DNA of 64,000 bases from Providencia sp. GTDB taxonomy: Bacteria; Pseudomonadota; Gammaproteobacteria; Enterobacterales; Enterobacteriaceae. The stretch lies in assembly GCF_003533305.1 (NCBI RefSeq), contig NZ_DOEH01000032.1, positions 1-64,000 on the forward strand, given 5' to 3'. A model generated the notes under the pieces. It saw nothing but the letters and a program-made list of their open reading frames with translations. It was not told the DNA's origin and made no database searches. This document shows positions 52,470-60,188 of this stretch, piece by piece. Both the position numbers and the translations under genes were made by a program. How positions within the stretch are numbered: position 1 is the first letter of the stretch; each line of letters opens with the position of its first letter.

Positions 52470-52955
52470 TTATTTCTCTGTATTGATTTGTCTAATACCC
52501 TTTAATTGCCCGTTAGCCTTATCAAGTGCTGCTAATAAATAGTCAACCCAAATCACCGCTTGGCAATACGTTAAAGTTCGGGAGGGAGCGGCACTAGTAC
52601 TGGTTGCGTGAGCGTTTCCGGTATCGGTGTACATTGACCTAAGACTATCGGTGTACTTGAGCAGCCGATCAGCAATAGGCTGAGGCACAAGCAAATCACA
52701 AGTGGGCTCTTTTTTAAGAATTGTTCTGTATTCAATGACTCTCTCCTGCGACTTAACTTCTGCCTGAATACCATAGCGGTAGGCTGATGTGGCTATTTGA
52801 TTAAACCGATTGAATTGAAGTGATTGGCTGGCAATGATTTTACTTTTATTACTGTTATCTACTTTTAGTAATGAATTGCTTTCATACTCAGTTACAGCCC
52901 ACCAGCCTAGGCCAACAATCATCAAGAATAACCAAAATGACTTATCTATTTTCAT
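52470..52955 (-). CDS. Rz: Inner-membrane spanin (Rz-like)
   Basis: A 161-residue protein with an N-terminal membrane segment (FWLFLMIVGLGWWAVTEY) and a periplasmic helical body, the i-spanin type. It spans the periplasm with the o-spanin Rz1, whose gene is nested inside in another frame, and fuses inner and outer membranes at lysis. Confidence 0.75.
   Translation of the reverse strand: MKIDKSFWLFLMIVGLGWWAVTEYESNSLLKVDNSNKSKIIASQSLQFNRFNQIATSAYRYGIQAEVKSQERVIEYRTILKKEPTCDLLVPQPIADRLLKYTDSLRSMYTDTGNAHATSTSAAPSRTLTYCQAVIWVDYLLAALDKANGQLKGIRQINTEK
52571..52735 (-). CDS. Rz1: Outer-membrane spanin (Rz1-like), nested in Rz
   Basis: A 54-residue lipoprotein frame nested in Rz: a signal sequence with lipobox LLLIGC, then a short proline-rich mature part (STPIVLGQCTPIPETLTQPVLVPLPPEL), as in Rz1. 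I chose the TTG at 52735 because AGGAGAG precedes it at good spacing; the only ATG (52774) would give a longer basic N-end. Confidence 0.75.
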   Translation of the reverse strand: MNTEQFLKKSPLVICLCLSLLLIGCSSTPIVLGQCTPIPETLTQPVLVPLPPEL

Positions 52956-53167
52956 AAGTTAACCTGCCGGGCTTTATAGTGATTGACTGCACTTTGACAG
53001 CGCTTTTCTAAACTCACCTTGTCAGTGCCACAGGTATCATCTCTGAGTGCGTATACGCCAGTTGCCATAAAGACAATGGTTCCGATGAGGAATAAGGATA
53101 AGTAGATGCGAATTCGCCAAGGCATACCGCGTTTTCTACTTCTCGTCTTGTCATTAACCCTTTCCAC
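52952..53167 (-). CDS. Small membrane protein overlapping the endolysin end
   Basis: A 71-residue protein with a basic N-end ([12 protein letters not shown]), one membrane helix ([21 protein letters not shown]) and two cysteines ([15 protein letters not shown]). It overlaps the last 154 bases of the endolysin gene in another frame; an inner ATG at 53125 shortens this overlap. It precedes the Rz gene, overlapping it by four bases. Role unknown. Confidence 0.6.
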   Translation of the reverse strand: MERVNDKTRSRKRGMPWRIRIYLSLFLIGTIVFMATGVYALRDDTCGTDKVSLEKRCQSAVNHYKARQVNL

Positions 53168-53580
53168 GGCTTGCCCCCTGCGTATATCCAGCGTTTTAGT
53201 TCATTGCATGCGCCAGTGTGGTCACCAGCATTAAGTTTTTTAAGTAACGTAGAACGTGAGAAAGCCCCTGTTCCGATGTTGTAAGTAAATGAATAGAGCG
53301 CCGCCCTAGTGTAATCAGGGATATTGACCTTAATTAAGGGATTTACCGCTTTAGCAACGATTGCCAAGTCTTTTTCTAACAGTGCATCACACTCAGCTTT
53401 TGTATAAGTTTTTGTGGGGATAATGTCAGAGCCCGTGTGCCCATAGCATACGGTTAACACCCCTACTACATCGCGATAGGGCTTAGGTTCATACCCTTCA
53501 AAATTAGTAACCATTGCAACAGTTAGGGCTATCAACCCACCAGCGGCAGCAGTTTTGATTTTATTTGGTATCTTTGCCAC
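53014..53580 (-). CDS. SAR endolysin (T4-type lysozyme)
   Basis: A 188-residue muralytic lysozyme. The N-terminal weakly hydrophobic segment ([17 protein letters not shown]) is a signal-arrest-release domain; the catalytic E28-x8-D37-x5-T43 triad is in [16 protein letters not shown]. The end runs about 30 residues past the usual VCL(W) stop of related lysozymes, into the overlapping small gene. Partner of the pinholin upstream. Confidence 0.88.
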   Translation of the reverse strand: MAKIPNKIKTAAAGGLIALTVAMVTNFEGYEPKPYRDVVGVLTVCYGHTGSDIIPTKTYTKAECDALLEKDLAIVAKAVNPLIKVNIPDYTRAALYSFTYNIGTGAFSRSTLLKKLNAGDHTGACNELKRWIYAGGKPWKGLMTRREVENAVCLGEFASTYPYSSSEPLSLWQLAYTHSEMIPVALTR

Positions 53581-53788
53581 TGTTAGCCCTCTCTCTTAAT
53601 TTGAATTCTTTTCGTTTGAAATACAGATTTGTTAAAAATGTCAGCAGACCAAATAGCAAACTCCCTAACACACCAATCGCAGCCCATTGCTCAGATGAGA
53701 AGCCATCCAGTAACTGTTTAAGCCAATACAAGGTTCCCCCTGCTGATGTGATATAGGAGGTAGTTGTCGTTATTTTTTCCATTCGCAT
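53561..53788 (-). CDS. Pinholin (S21 family)
   Basis: A 75-residue holin close to phage 21 [45 protein letters not shown] has the conserved [23 protein letters not shown] stretch. Two nearby starts, MRM, recall the dual-start holin/antiholin of S21. Pinholins depolarise the membrane and so release SAR endolysins, as found next to it. Confidence 0.9.
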   Translation of the reverse strand: MRMEKITTTTSYITSAGGTLYWLKQLLDGFSSEQWAAIGVLGSLLFGLLTFLTNLYFKRKEFKLRERANSGKDTK

Positions 53789-53950
53789 ATACCACCCCCT
53801 ACGGAGTGCCCGAAATTAAGTTAGTGGAAATCCACCAGCTATAGCAGCTAGTGTGATTGATGAATTTAATTGATATTTAAGTTAAGTTAGAGGTTCAGCC
53901 CTATGTGACTTACCGAAGGGATGGCTGATTAAATTCGGTGTGATGATTTT

Positions 53951-54172
53951 ATGTCTAAATTTGTTGTTCGTGGTGTTTATGATTTATCTCATGCTTACAT
54001 AGTAGATCCAATTCCCAATGTTAATTATTTGGTAAATGTAAGTTTAAGCGTCAACGGTATAAGTACAATGATTGGTATTGATGCTGTTTCGAATGACTTA
54101 AAAAATAAAACAATAGATGAAATTGGAAAATTAGCCTATCAGAAATTTTTAGCTAGCACGAAGTGTGACTAA
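53951..54172 (+). CDS. Unrecognised 73-residue protein (plus strand)
   Basis: A small protein (MSKFVVRGVYDLSHAYIVDPIPNVNYLVNVSLSVNGISTMIGIDAVSNDLKNKTIDEIGKLA shortened here to its start and end) with no family match. It runs against the late operon, so it may be a lysogeny-expressed moron. Its end overlaps the opposite-strand gene by 24 bases. Confidence 0.5.
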   Translation: MSKFVVRGVYDLSHAYIVDPIPNVNYLVNVSLSVNGISTMIGIDAVSNDLKNKTIDEIGKLAYQKFLASTKCD

Positions 54173-54340
54173 CAGCCTCAGTTCGTTTATTGCTGTTACG
54201 TTGGTTTCTTGTGTGTATTTAACAGCTTGATTGACGCTATCAAGCTGTTTTTCTAATGCTGTTATTCGCTCCTCTAAACCACGGTCTGCTTTTACCTTTG
54301 AAGTACGGGTAATTCGTGCTTTTCTGATATTTCGACTCAT
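54149..54340 (-). CDS. Small coiled-coil phage protein
   Basis: A 63-residue protein: a very basic start (MSRNIRKARITRTSKVKADRG) and a heptad-like helix (LEERITALEKQLDSVNQAV). AGAGAGG lies before the ATG at 54340. Located just upstream of the pinholin. Function unknown. Confidence 0.55.
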   Translation of the reverse strand: MSRNIRKARITRTSKVKADRGLEERITALEKQLDSVNQAVKYTQETNVTAINELRLLVTLRAS

Positions 54341-54425
54341 AACTACCTCTCTTAAATAGAAAGCCACCAGCAACGTCATTGCAGTAATTAAACATGTTGA
54401 TAGTGATTTGCGGTGGCTATATACG

Positions 54426-54451
54426 AAAAAGGGTCACGTAATGCGTAACCC
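54426..54451 (-). terminator. Terminator of the acetyltransferase gene
   Basis: On the minus strand AGGGTTACG pairs with CGTGACCC (one mismatch), followed by TTTTTCG. Confidence 0.65.
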
Positions 54452-54496
54452 TAAATTTGATAATTAATTGAATGTGGCTATATCAGCGTCATCACA

Positions 54497-55000
54497 TTAT
54501 CGAGTTAATGTGTAGATATGATCGGCAAAAGATTTATTACCTATAACATAATTATTTTCAATAATTTTTGTAAGAATAAAGCCATTTTTCTTTAAAACAC
54601 TCTCAGAGGCAGCATTACCCCCCGTCACAACTGCTCGGAATTCACTTAGTGGTGCCAACTCAGGTAGTGATATCAGCATGGCTAACGACCTAGTTGCCAA
54701 AGATCTTCCGGTATATTCCGGCGATATAATGTAACCAACCTCCGCGACCCTACGCCCACCGTCACTGACCATTTTTAGTCCAGTCAGCCCCATCGAGGCA
54801 TTGTCATCAACATTGCGGATAACAAGACATAACCAATGATCAGATGTGATATTCCATGAAGGCAAGCGGCTATCGAAAGAATCTTTAATTTTATCTTCTG
54901 GCATCAAGTCTGATATAAATCTCATAACATCATTGCTCATATGCAACCGTTTAAAAAAGCACCAATCAGCCAGTGTTATTTTTGTTAAAACAAAATCCAT
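54497..55000 (-). CDS. GNAT family N-acetyltransferase
   Basis: A 167-residue RimJ/RimL-like acetyltransferase. Blocks: SMGLTGLKMVSDGGRRVAEVGYIISPEYTGRSLATRSLAML (acetyl-CoA region, an R-x-x-G-x-G/A loop variant) and NAASESVLKKNGF near the end. Substrate unknown. It is an accessory gene of the prophage with its own terminator. Confidence 0.85.
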   Translation of the reverse strand: MDFVLTKITLADWCFFKRLHMSNDVMRFISDLMPEDKIKDSFDSRLPSWNITSDHWLCLVIRNVDDNASMGLTGLKMVSDGGRRVAEVGYIISPEYTGRSLATRSLAMLISLPELAPLSEFRAVVTGGNAASESVLKKNGFILTKIIENNYVIGNKSFADHIYTLTR

Positions 55001-55158
55001 AAACCCCTCCCATGACCTGTATTACTATCATATCAAAATAGAGAAGACTATAAGATTATGCAGGTGTCCTTGAAATCAGTTACTCGGAATAACCGAACAT
55101 ATGAATTATCGCTATGGTGATTCCCATAATGTAACAATATCAATGCGTTAGAAACAAC

Positions 55159-55182
55159 AAAGCCCCACGGGAGTGAGGCTTT
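55159..55182 (-). terminator. Stem-loop after the tRNA-like gene
   Basis: On the minus strand AAAGCCTCAC pairs with GTGGGGCTTT (one G-T pair) around four bases. It lies 15 bases after the CCA of the tRNA-like gene; a decayed copy follows the second one near 57102. Confidence 0.55.
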
Positions 55183-55197
55183 ATTTATTTTTTCATT

Positions 55198-55275
55198 TGG
55201 ACCGCCATCGGGGTATCGAACCCCGACTCTTAGTTTCGCTAAGACTAAATACTCTTCCAGTTGAGTTAATGGCGG
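55198..55275 (-). tRNA. tRNA-like gene with an abnormal anticodon arm
   Basis: A 78-base stretch folds like a tRNA: a perfect 7-bp acceptor stem (CCGCCAT/ATGGCGG), a D arm (ACTC/GAGT), a T arm (CGGGG-TTCGATA-CCCCG) and an encoded CCA. The anticodon arm is odd: TTAGT/ACTAA closes a nine-base loop, CTTAGCGAA, in place of seven. The anticodon cannot be set safely; TAG after the T is one reading. It may be a frameshift-type tRNA, a tRNA mimic or a decaying gene. Confidence 0.6.
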
Positions 55276-55282
55276 GTAGGTA

Positions 55283-55402
55283 TTATTTAGATAAATTGAT
55301 TATATAGGAAAATATAGCGATGAATATAATAACCAATACAACAGCAACAAACATATTTTGTGAAAATATCACAAGGCGTCGATAGAAGGCTGGCCATTTC
55401 AT
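55283..55402 (-). CDS. Tiny membrane protein A (39 residues)
   Basis: A 39-residue ORF (start MKWPAFYRRLVIFSQ; one long helix VAVVLVIIFIAIFSYI) with AAGGA before its ATG. It ends eight bases before the tRNA-like gene, so both could be on one transcript. A paralogue is at 57234-57338, also just before a tRNA-like copy. Both share P-x-F-Y-x-R near the start. Confidence 0.6.
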   Translation of the reverse strand: MKWPAFYRRLVIFSQNMFVAVVLVIIFIAIFSYIINLSK

Positions 55403-55798
55403 AGGTAAATCCTTAGGAAATAATTTCCTTTGGATACCGCATCTATTGTTTAGATAAAAACTCGCAAGTGCAAGATTTGCTGTTTATAGCAATGGGGTAT
55501 GTGACCTAGGTACTATAGCATGTCGGCTATAAATTAGCGCGATTAATAACCTGAAAGCAAAAAAACCACGATTGCGAGATCTTTGAGTTGGTTTAATGCG
55601 GCTAAGTATAGAATATCCATTATTAGAAGATAATAAGCCAACATCAGACGACATATAATAGCTCACAGATAAACATTAAAGAATAAATATTGTGACTCAT
55701 GCTACATAAATTAAATTTATATTATATCGCTTGGTAATTTAGCTTATGTTAGCACTCTATGTTTCATTTACACTTAAGAAATTAATAGAGGTATAGCA
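55403..55798. other. Conserved leader of tiny protein A and gap to the next gene
   Basis: Bases about 55415-55565 match 57351-57490 closely (shared stretch with the CTATAGCA -10-like element), so this is a duplicated 5' leader. The rest is AT-rich with no recognised gene. Confidence 0.55.
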
Positions 55799-56143
55799 AT
55801 GTTTGGTGAGGTAGCATTAACCCAATTTAACGACTGGAAAGGTAGCTTGGCTATTGATAAAAAAGAGTTAAAAAGTATCTCATCATGGGCCAAAGAAAAA
55901 AGCATATTATATAAAAACGAACGTATCCTTGGTGCTCATATTTATTTTTCAGAACCCTCAAATAAATTTACTATCACGTTTAAGGTATCATCAGTAACTG
56001 ATTATAAAATAAAAACACCACAAGCTCTTAAGTCACTTATATATAATAAAGAGATTACTTTAACTCCTCATCAACTTATTGATTTACTGGTTAAACATTC
56101 CAAGCAGATCAATGTTATTCTATCAGCTAAAGGATTAGATTAA
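55799..56143 (+). CDS. Unrecognised 114-residue protein
   Basis: A soluble protein with an N-terminal FGEVALTQFNDWKG and a last third PQALKSLIYNKEITLTPHQLIDLLVKHSKQINVILSAKGLD. No family recognised. It lies on the plus strand between the two copies of the duplicated module. GAGGT precedes the ATG. Confidence 0.55.
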   Translation: MFGEVALTQFNDWKGSLAIDKKELKSISSWAKEKSILYKNERILGAHIYFSEPSNKFTITFKVSSVTDYKIKTPQALKSLIYNKEITLTPHQLIDLLVKHSKQINVILSAKGLD

Positions 56144-56254
56144 ATCGAGTCTAAGTTGTACCAATGTATTTGAACTTATTTGTGGGCAACAAATGCCCAT
56201 TCTCGCTTTAAAAAATTGCTTACAAAAAACGTTAAAAACCACCGAATAGGCAAA

Positions 56255-56497
56255 TTATTTATGCCCTGTCGTTGAATGGTTACGCTGTTTACATACACAG
56301 CAATAGCTATCCGCTTTTTTGTTGGTTCTCGCTATTACGGCCTTTCTTTTTTCATTGACAATATAAGCATCGTTAACAGCCTTTATGTCGTCGATAGTCA
56401 TATAAGTAGCCCTTGGAATAATTTTTGGAATATTTTGTTGCTGGAAATAGTGTTGTGGATGCGTACGCTGAGAGTGTATGCGTTCAGGTTCCCCCAT
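56255..56497 (-). CDS. Unrecognised 80-residue protein with a C-terminal cysteine/histidine motif
   Basis: A polar protein ending YCCVCKQRNHSTTGHK, which may bind zinc. The middle (TIDDIKAVNDAYIVNEKRKAVIA) is helical. It is in minus-strand order with the late-region genes. No function known. Confidence 0.5.
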   Translation of the reverse strand: MGEPERIHSQRTHPQHYFQQQNIPKIIPRATYMTIDDIKAVNDAYIVNEKRKAVIARTNKKADSYCCVCKQRNHSTTGHK

Positions 56498-56593
56498 TGC
56501 GTGTAATCATATCAAACGAGGTGGTTATTTCATTCCCTCACGCTACTGACTTGTGTATAATTTAATCACCAGCGTAAACGAGGAATGACTTGC

Positions 56594-56848
56594 ATGTCTA
56601 GCACAATCAATGAATTATCTTTAAATGAGTTGGTTTCTCAGATTGATGAGATTAAAGCTGAAAATAGCGCCCTAGGTATACTGTTAACCATGGTTATTCA
56701 CCAGCTAAGCAATGAGCAAAAGTCGCGAGTTAAGTTGAGAGCTTATGAGTACAATAGTCTCATGAATAAAAATGGAGATTCAGAAGCTGAAAAGGGCTCT
56801 GCTGTACGCCTTGAAACACTTAGTAAAATTCTTGACGCAGTAATTTAA
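56594..56848 (+). CDS. Small helical protein (84 residues)
   Basis: A small helical protein (SSTINELSLNELVSQIDEIKAENSALGILLTMVIHQLSN...) on the plus strand. No family recognised. The ATG at 56594 is used because it begins MSSTINELS; an ATG nine bases earlier is the alternative. Confidence 0.55.
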   Translation: MSSTINELSLNELVSQIDEIKAENSALGILLTMVIHQLSNEQKSRVKLRAYEYNSLMNKNGDSEAEKGSAVRLETLSKILDAVI

Positions 56849-57151
56849 TCCTTCAATCTATTAATGACTTCTACATAAATGTAAGCATATCTTATTTGGA
56901 TGTGCTTTTGATTTGCAATTAATCTATAAACTTTATATCTATCCTTTTACCGAATATTCATCAATCTTACCGCCCTTTAGTTCACTGCATTAGGCTATTG
57001 CTGGTACTAACTGGCTTTAGTATTCCCCGCAATGAAAACCCTACTCGCTTTAATGCTGCTATGGGAATCACCATAACGAAACAATATCAATACGTTACAA
57101 ATAACAAAGCCCACCGGAGTGAGGCTCTATTTTTTCCATTTGGACCGCCAT
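56849..57151. other. Intergenic part of the duplicated region
   Basis: Bases 57075-57130 resemble 55135-55185 (repeat flank after the tRNA-like gene). No gene is seen in 56849-57070. Confidence 0.45.
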
Positions 57152-57226
57152 CGAGGCATCGAGGCATCGAACCTCGACTCTTAGTTTCGCTAAGACTAAA
57201 TACTCTTACAATTGAGTTAATGCCGG
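57152..57226 (-). pseudogene. Decayed second tRNA-like copy
   Basis: Very similar to the tRNA-like gene at 55198: the anticodon-arm stretch is identical over about 26 bases, the T arm has compensating changes (CGAGG/CCTCG). But the acceptor stem is broken (CCGGCAT) and an eight-base CCTCGATG repeat has been inserted after the T arm. A relic of duplication. Confidence 0.6.
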
Positions 57227-57233
57227 GGTGGAT

Positions 57234-57338
57234 TTACATCCAGTAGACCAATGCAAATGTCGCCAAAAGCAATCCGGAAATAGTTAATGCACTTTGTGTA
57301 AGTGATAAAATTCGCTGATAAAATGTAGGTAAATTCAT
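57234..57338 (-). CDS. Tiny membrane protein B (34 residues)
   Basis: A 34-residue ORF (MNLPTFYQRILSLTQSALTI... ending VYWM) with AAGGGA before its ATG and one membrane helix. It is the paralogue of tiny protein A and sits the same way before a tRNA-like copy. Confidence 0.55.
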   Translation of the reverse strand: MNLPTFYQRILSLTQSALTISGLLLATFALVYWM

Positions 57339-57495
57339 AGGTAATCCCTTGGGAAACAAATCCCTTTGGATACCACATCTATTTTTTAAATAAAAACTCG
57401 CGACTGCAAGATTTGCTGTTTATAGCAATGGGGTATGGTGGCCTAAGCACTATAGCACGTCGACTATGAATTAGCGCGATTAATAACCAGAAAGC

Positions 57496-57521
57496 AAAAA
57501 ACCCGCCATTACTGACGGGCT
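57496..57521 (-). terminator. Terminator after tiny protein C
   Basis: On the minus strand GCCCGTCAGTAATGGCGGGT forms a stem (GCCCG/CGGGT with wobble), followed by TTTTT. Confidence 0.65.
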
Positions 57522-57607
57522 TGACCGGGATAATGATTCTACAACTGATGTGATTCGCTGTATAAATATAGTCAATAAATTTAGTTGTGCAAGTTAGTAG
57601 TTATTGA

Positions 57608-57694
57608 CTATTTAATCCAATATGGAATAGCCACAAATAGAAGTATCAATACTAATGCCGCCATTACAGTTTGCAATGTACTAAAAAACCACAT
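57608..57694 (-). CDS. Tiny membrane protein C (28 residues)
   Basis: A 28-residue ORF, almost all one membrane helix (MWFFSTLQTVMAALVLILLF start; ends PYWIK), with GAGGTG before its ATG and a terminator about 90 bases after the stop. Third member of the small-hydrophobic-protein cluster. Confidence 0.55.
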   Translation of the reverse strand: MWFFSTLQTVMAALVLILLFVAIPYWIK

Positions 57695-57974
57695 AAAAGC
57701 ACCTCTTTATAATTTACAGCTAATCTGATAATTGTTTGCTGTTATATAAAGTTAGTCGTTTTTAATGTGTTGTAAAGTTTTGTAGGTATCTATAGCAAAA
57801 AAATCCGCACAGTGGCGAGGTTTCATTCTATAAGTTACTGTGACAACGTATTCACTCTTATCACAATATCACCGAATTAGCGTAGCGCACTAATATTGTT
57901 ATCCTTTCACTGCTGACAATTACTGTCATTCATAATTGATATAATAGTGAGACACTCAATAATAAGGAGTTTTT
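57695..57974. other. Gap before the VOC gene
   Basis: About 280 AT-rich bases; contains the promoter region of the plus-strand VOC gene. Nothing else seen. Confidence 0.4.
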
Positions 57975-58355
57975 ATGTTCAAGCCAAATAGCATTATTTT
58001 GTATGTAACCGATGTGGATAAAAGTACTATTTTTTATTCAAACATATTAAAAGCAGAGCCGATAGAGCAATACAGTGAGTTTTCTGTTTTTGCATTGTCC
58101 AATAATTTTATATTGGGACTTCAAGCTAAATCTGGAATAGACCCTAAACCTCAGCCTCAGTTTGGCGGCTTTGAAATATGCATGTCCGATGTTAGCAGGC
58201 AAGACGTCGATGATATCTATCATCAATGGAGTGAGCTTGGCATTGATATTGCAATGAAACCGGTAGACCTTGACTTTGGTTATACATTTGTTGCTGTAGA
58301 CCCAGATGGCCACAGACTCAGAGTATGCGCAACAGATACTACTAATATAAATTAA
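57975..58355 (+). CDS. VOC/glyoxalase-like protein
   Basis: A 126-residue VOC fold (SIILYVTDVDKSTIFYSNILKAEPIE; FGYTFVAVDPDGHRLRVCA), as in bleomycin-resistance/PhnB-like proteins. AAGGAG precedes the ATG. It is an accessory gene on the plus strand between late regulator and lysis zone; a host-benefit gene is possible. Confidence 0.85.
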   Translation: MFKPNSIILYVTDVDKSTIFYSNILKAEPIEQYSEFSVFALSNNFILGLQAKSGIDPKPQPQFGGFEICMSDVSRQDVDDIYHQWSELGIDIAMKPVDLDFGYTFVAVDPDGHRLRVCATDTTNIN

Positions 58356-58388
58356 TACTAGCTGATTATTTATAGCATTCTTAGAAAG

Positions 58389-58416
58389 CAAAAAACCTCG
58401 CATGGGTAGCGAGGTC
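58389..58416 (-). terminator. Terminator after DUF1133
   Basis: On the minus strand GACCTCGC pairs with GCGAGGTT, followed by TTTTT. Confidence 0.75.
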
Positions 58417-58499
58417 TTAAATTCGTATCCTGCCTTGCGTGTAAAGCTTCGCGCAGCATATACAGAAACTATAACTTTATTGCTCAAAAAGTCAATAAA

Positions 58500-59051
58500 T
58501 CATTTGCAATAGTGATAATTCCTGCCAAAGGCATCACACATTGGACGATATAACATAAATTCAGCAACTGATAACCAAGCATCAACTCTACGCCTACATG
58601 TGGATAATGATAAATCTGGATGCCTACTATTCATTTCATTTGCGATGCAGAAATTAGACTTTTTATAAACATATCGCTCCTTCAGCACATCCAATAAACC
58701 AGCATCAGCACTCATAACCTCACAAATGACCTTGTCCATATCGCCACCTTCAGCATCGGTGCAGAACCACATACTACTTAATGTTTTTTTATCCTTAAAT
58801 TCATCTAGAAACATTAACAGTGATTCTTTTGATATACCTGACTTACGCATTCTCTTCATTGCATCTTTTAGCGCTTTTTTTGTAATAGTTGGCTCTTCCA
58901 ATAACTGATTAAACATACCTGCAGCGCTTGGATTTTTACTAAATGCCGCCCATCTACCCCACATAGTTAAACGTCCACGTATCCACACGCTTTCCAATGT
59001 ACGTAATTTAAAATGCTCTTCACTTTTACCTGTTGTTAGTGGATAAATCAC
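58500..59051 (-). CDS. DUF1133 late-region protein (Q position)
   Basis: A 183-residue DUF1133 protein: MIYPLTTGKSEEHFKLRTLESVWIRGRLTMWGRWAAFSK, and a C-terminal region with CIANEMNSRHPDLSLSTCRRRVDAWL that looks like a helix-turn-helix. It sits where lambdoid phages have antiterminator Q and is followed by a terminator, so a role in late-gene control is likely but not shown. Confidence 0.82.
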   Translation of the reverse strand: MIYPLTTGKSEEHFKLRTLESVWIRGRLTMWGRWAAFSKNPSAAGMFNQLLEEPTITKKALKDAMKRMRKSGISKESLLMFLDEFKDKKTLSSMWFCTDAEGGDMDKVICEVMSADAGLLDVLKERYVYKKSNFCIANEMNSRHPDLSLSTCRRRVDAWLSVAEFMLYRPMCDAFGRNYHYCK

Positions 59052-59082
59052 TTAATACCTCTTTAGCAGGCCGCACCCTGCA

Positions 59083-59625
59083 TTAACCGAATACACCAAT
59101 AGCAAATGCTCTATTGGAAAATTGAATAAATAACTCTACTTGAGTACCGTGCTCTTCTTCCCACCCTTTAGGGTCCCGATGTAATTCGTCATGATCTACA
59201 CGACATAACGGAATAACAAAGAAGTCATGTGGTTTTGTTCCCATACCACTAAGGCCACTTCCAATAATATGATGCGCATCATCAGCAATAGATCCGCATA
59301 TACAACACTGCTGAGTCTTAACCCACTGTAGATATTTCGTGCTTTCCCAGCGCTTAAGTTTTGGCTTTAGCATTAGGCTTGATGGTGGCTTGGGGTCGAT
59401 AGTTAAATTCAGTACCGGCTTTAATTCTTCAATATAACTCAACTCGTCGCTGAAGAAAGAAGATGGAAGAGAGATAGGCCCTACTGATTCATTAGTTAAT
59501 TGCTCTGGTACCGGAATAATCAACATGCGGCCATTAAACTTATGAAGTTCGCTTACTCCTGGTCTAAACATAACAGCATTTATTTCAGGAATGCGGATCG
59601 GGGTTAATATCCACTGGTAACTCAT
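59083..59625 (-). CDS. DUF968 family HNH-like protein
   Basis: A 180-residue DUF968 protein. The end holds the metal site: QCCICGSIADDAHHIIGSGLSGMGTKPHDFFVIPLCRVDHDELHRDP, as in E. coli YbcN-type proteins of the nin region. Probably a nuclease. It overlaps rusA at its start. Confidence 0.85.
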   Translation of the reverse strand: MSYQWILTPIRIPEINAVMFRPGVSELHKFNGRMLIIPVPEQLTNESVGPISLPSSFFSDELSYIEELKPVLNLTIDPKPPSSLMLKPKLKRWESTKYLQWVKTQQCCICGSIADDAHHIIGSGLSGMGTKPHDFFVIPLCRVDHDELHRDPKGWEEEHGTQVELFIQFSNRAFAIGVFG

Positions 59626-59629
59626 TCTA

Positions 59630-60010
59630 TTACTCCGCATTTGCGCTTTTAATTAAGCTGATCGTTATTTCAAACCGACCCCCCTTTACGACTTCGCACC
59701 ACTCCATTTCTACACGTTTGACCTGATCATCATCTTTCCAAACCTTAGCGTGAGTTAAAGCATCGAATGCTGCTTTCAAGTAATTATCTATATCTCTCCG
59801 CTGTTTTGTAGGTGGATACATCTTCACAATGACGGATACATCCTCAGTGATTGCCTTTGGTATTTTTCGTAACTGATCATAAACTGCCGCTATCGCAATT
59901 ATTCGGAACTTACGACCCTGCTCACTGAGTAACATTCGGCCTTTCACTGTCCGCCAGCAGGAATTTACACTTGGAGGAAAGGGTAATACTAGCGATATTG
60001 ATTTATTCAT
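59630..60010 (-). CDS. rusA: Holliday junction resolvase RusA
   Basis: A 126-residue RusA: LPFPPSVNSCWRTVKGRMLLSEQGRKFR at the start, the catalytic acidic residues in RRDIDNYLKAAFDALTHAKVWKDDDQV. It resolves Holliday junctions in phage recombination. It overlaps the lar gene. Confidence 0.92.
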   Translation of the reverse strand: MNKSISLVLPFPPSVNSCWRTVKGRMLLSEQGRKFRIIAIAAVYDQLRKIPKAITEDVSVIVKMYPPTKQRRDIDNYLKAAFDALTHAKVWKDDDQVKRVEMEWCEVVKGGRFEITISLIKSANAE

Positions 60011-60188
60011 GAGCTACACCCTTGTTCCACGCTGTAATTGCCGTTTGCTTATCATTTACCTCAGGGCCTTTCTCACCGCAGCTATGGCACTGGATATAAA
60101 ACCATGTCCTATAGCTATGACTTTCTAGGGTGATATTTTCACTGCCACAAAATGGGCAAGGCTGAATTTCTGATATTTTGTTTTTCAC
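60003..60188 (-). CDS. Lar family restriction-alleviation protein
   Basis: A 61-residue zinc-ribbon protein with PCPFCGSENITL and CHSCGEKGPEV, then TAITAWNKG, the Lar signature. Lar relieves type I restriction in E. coli (Rac prophage). Confidence 0.87.
   Translation of the reverse strand: MKNKISEIQPCPFCGSENITLESHSYRTWFYIQCHSCGEKGPEVNDKQTAITAWNKGVAHE

Noticed and set aside
55484..55666. A 60-codon minus-strand frame
   Set aside because: It runs through the duplicated leader of tiny protein A; no ribosome site, and the equivalent frame in the second copy is broken.
56998..57246. An 82-codon plus-strand frame
   Set aside because: It crosses the decayed tRNA-like copy and repeat flanks on the wrong strand, so it is not taken as a gene.
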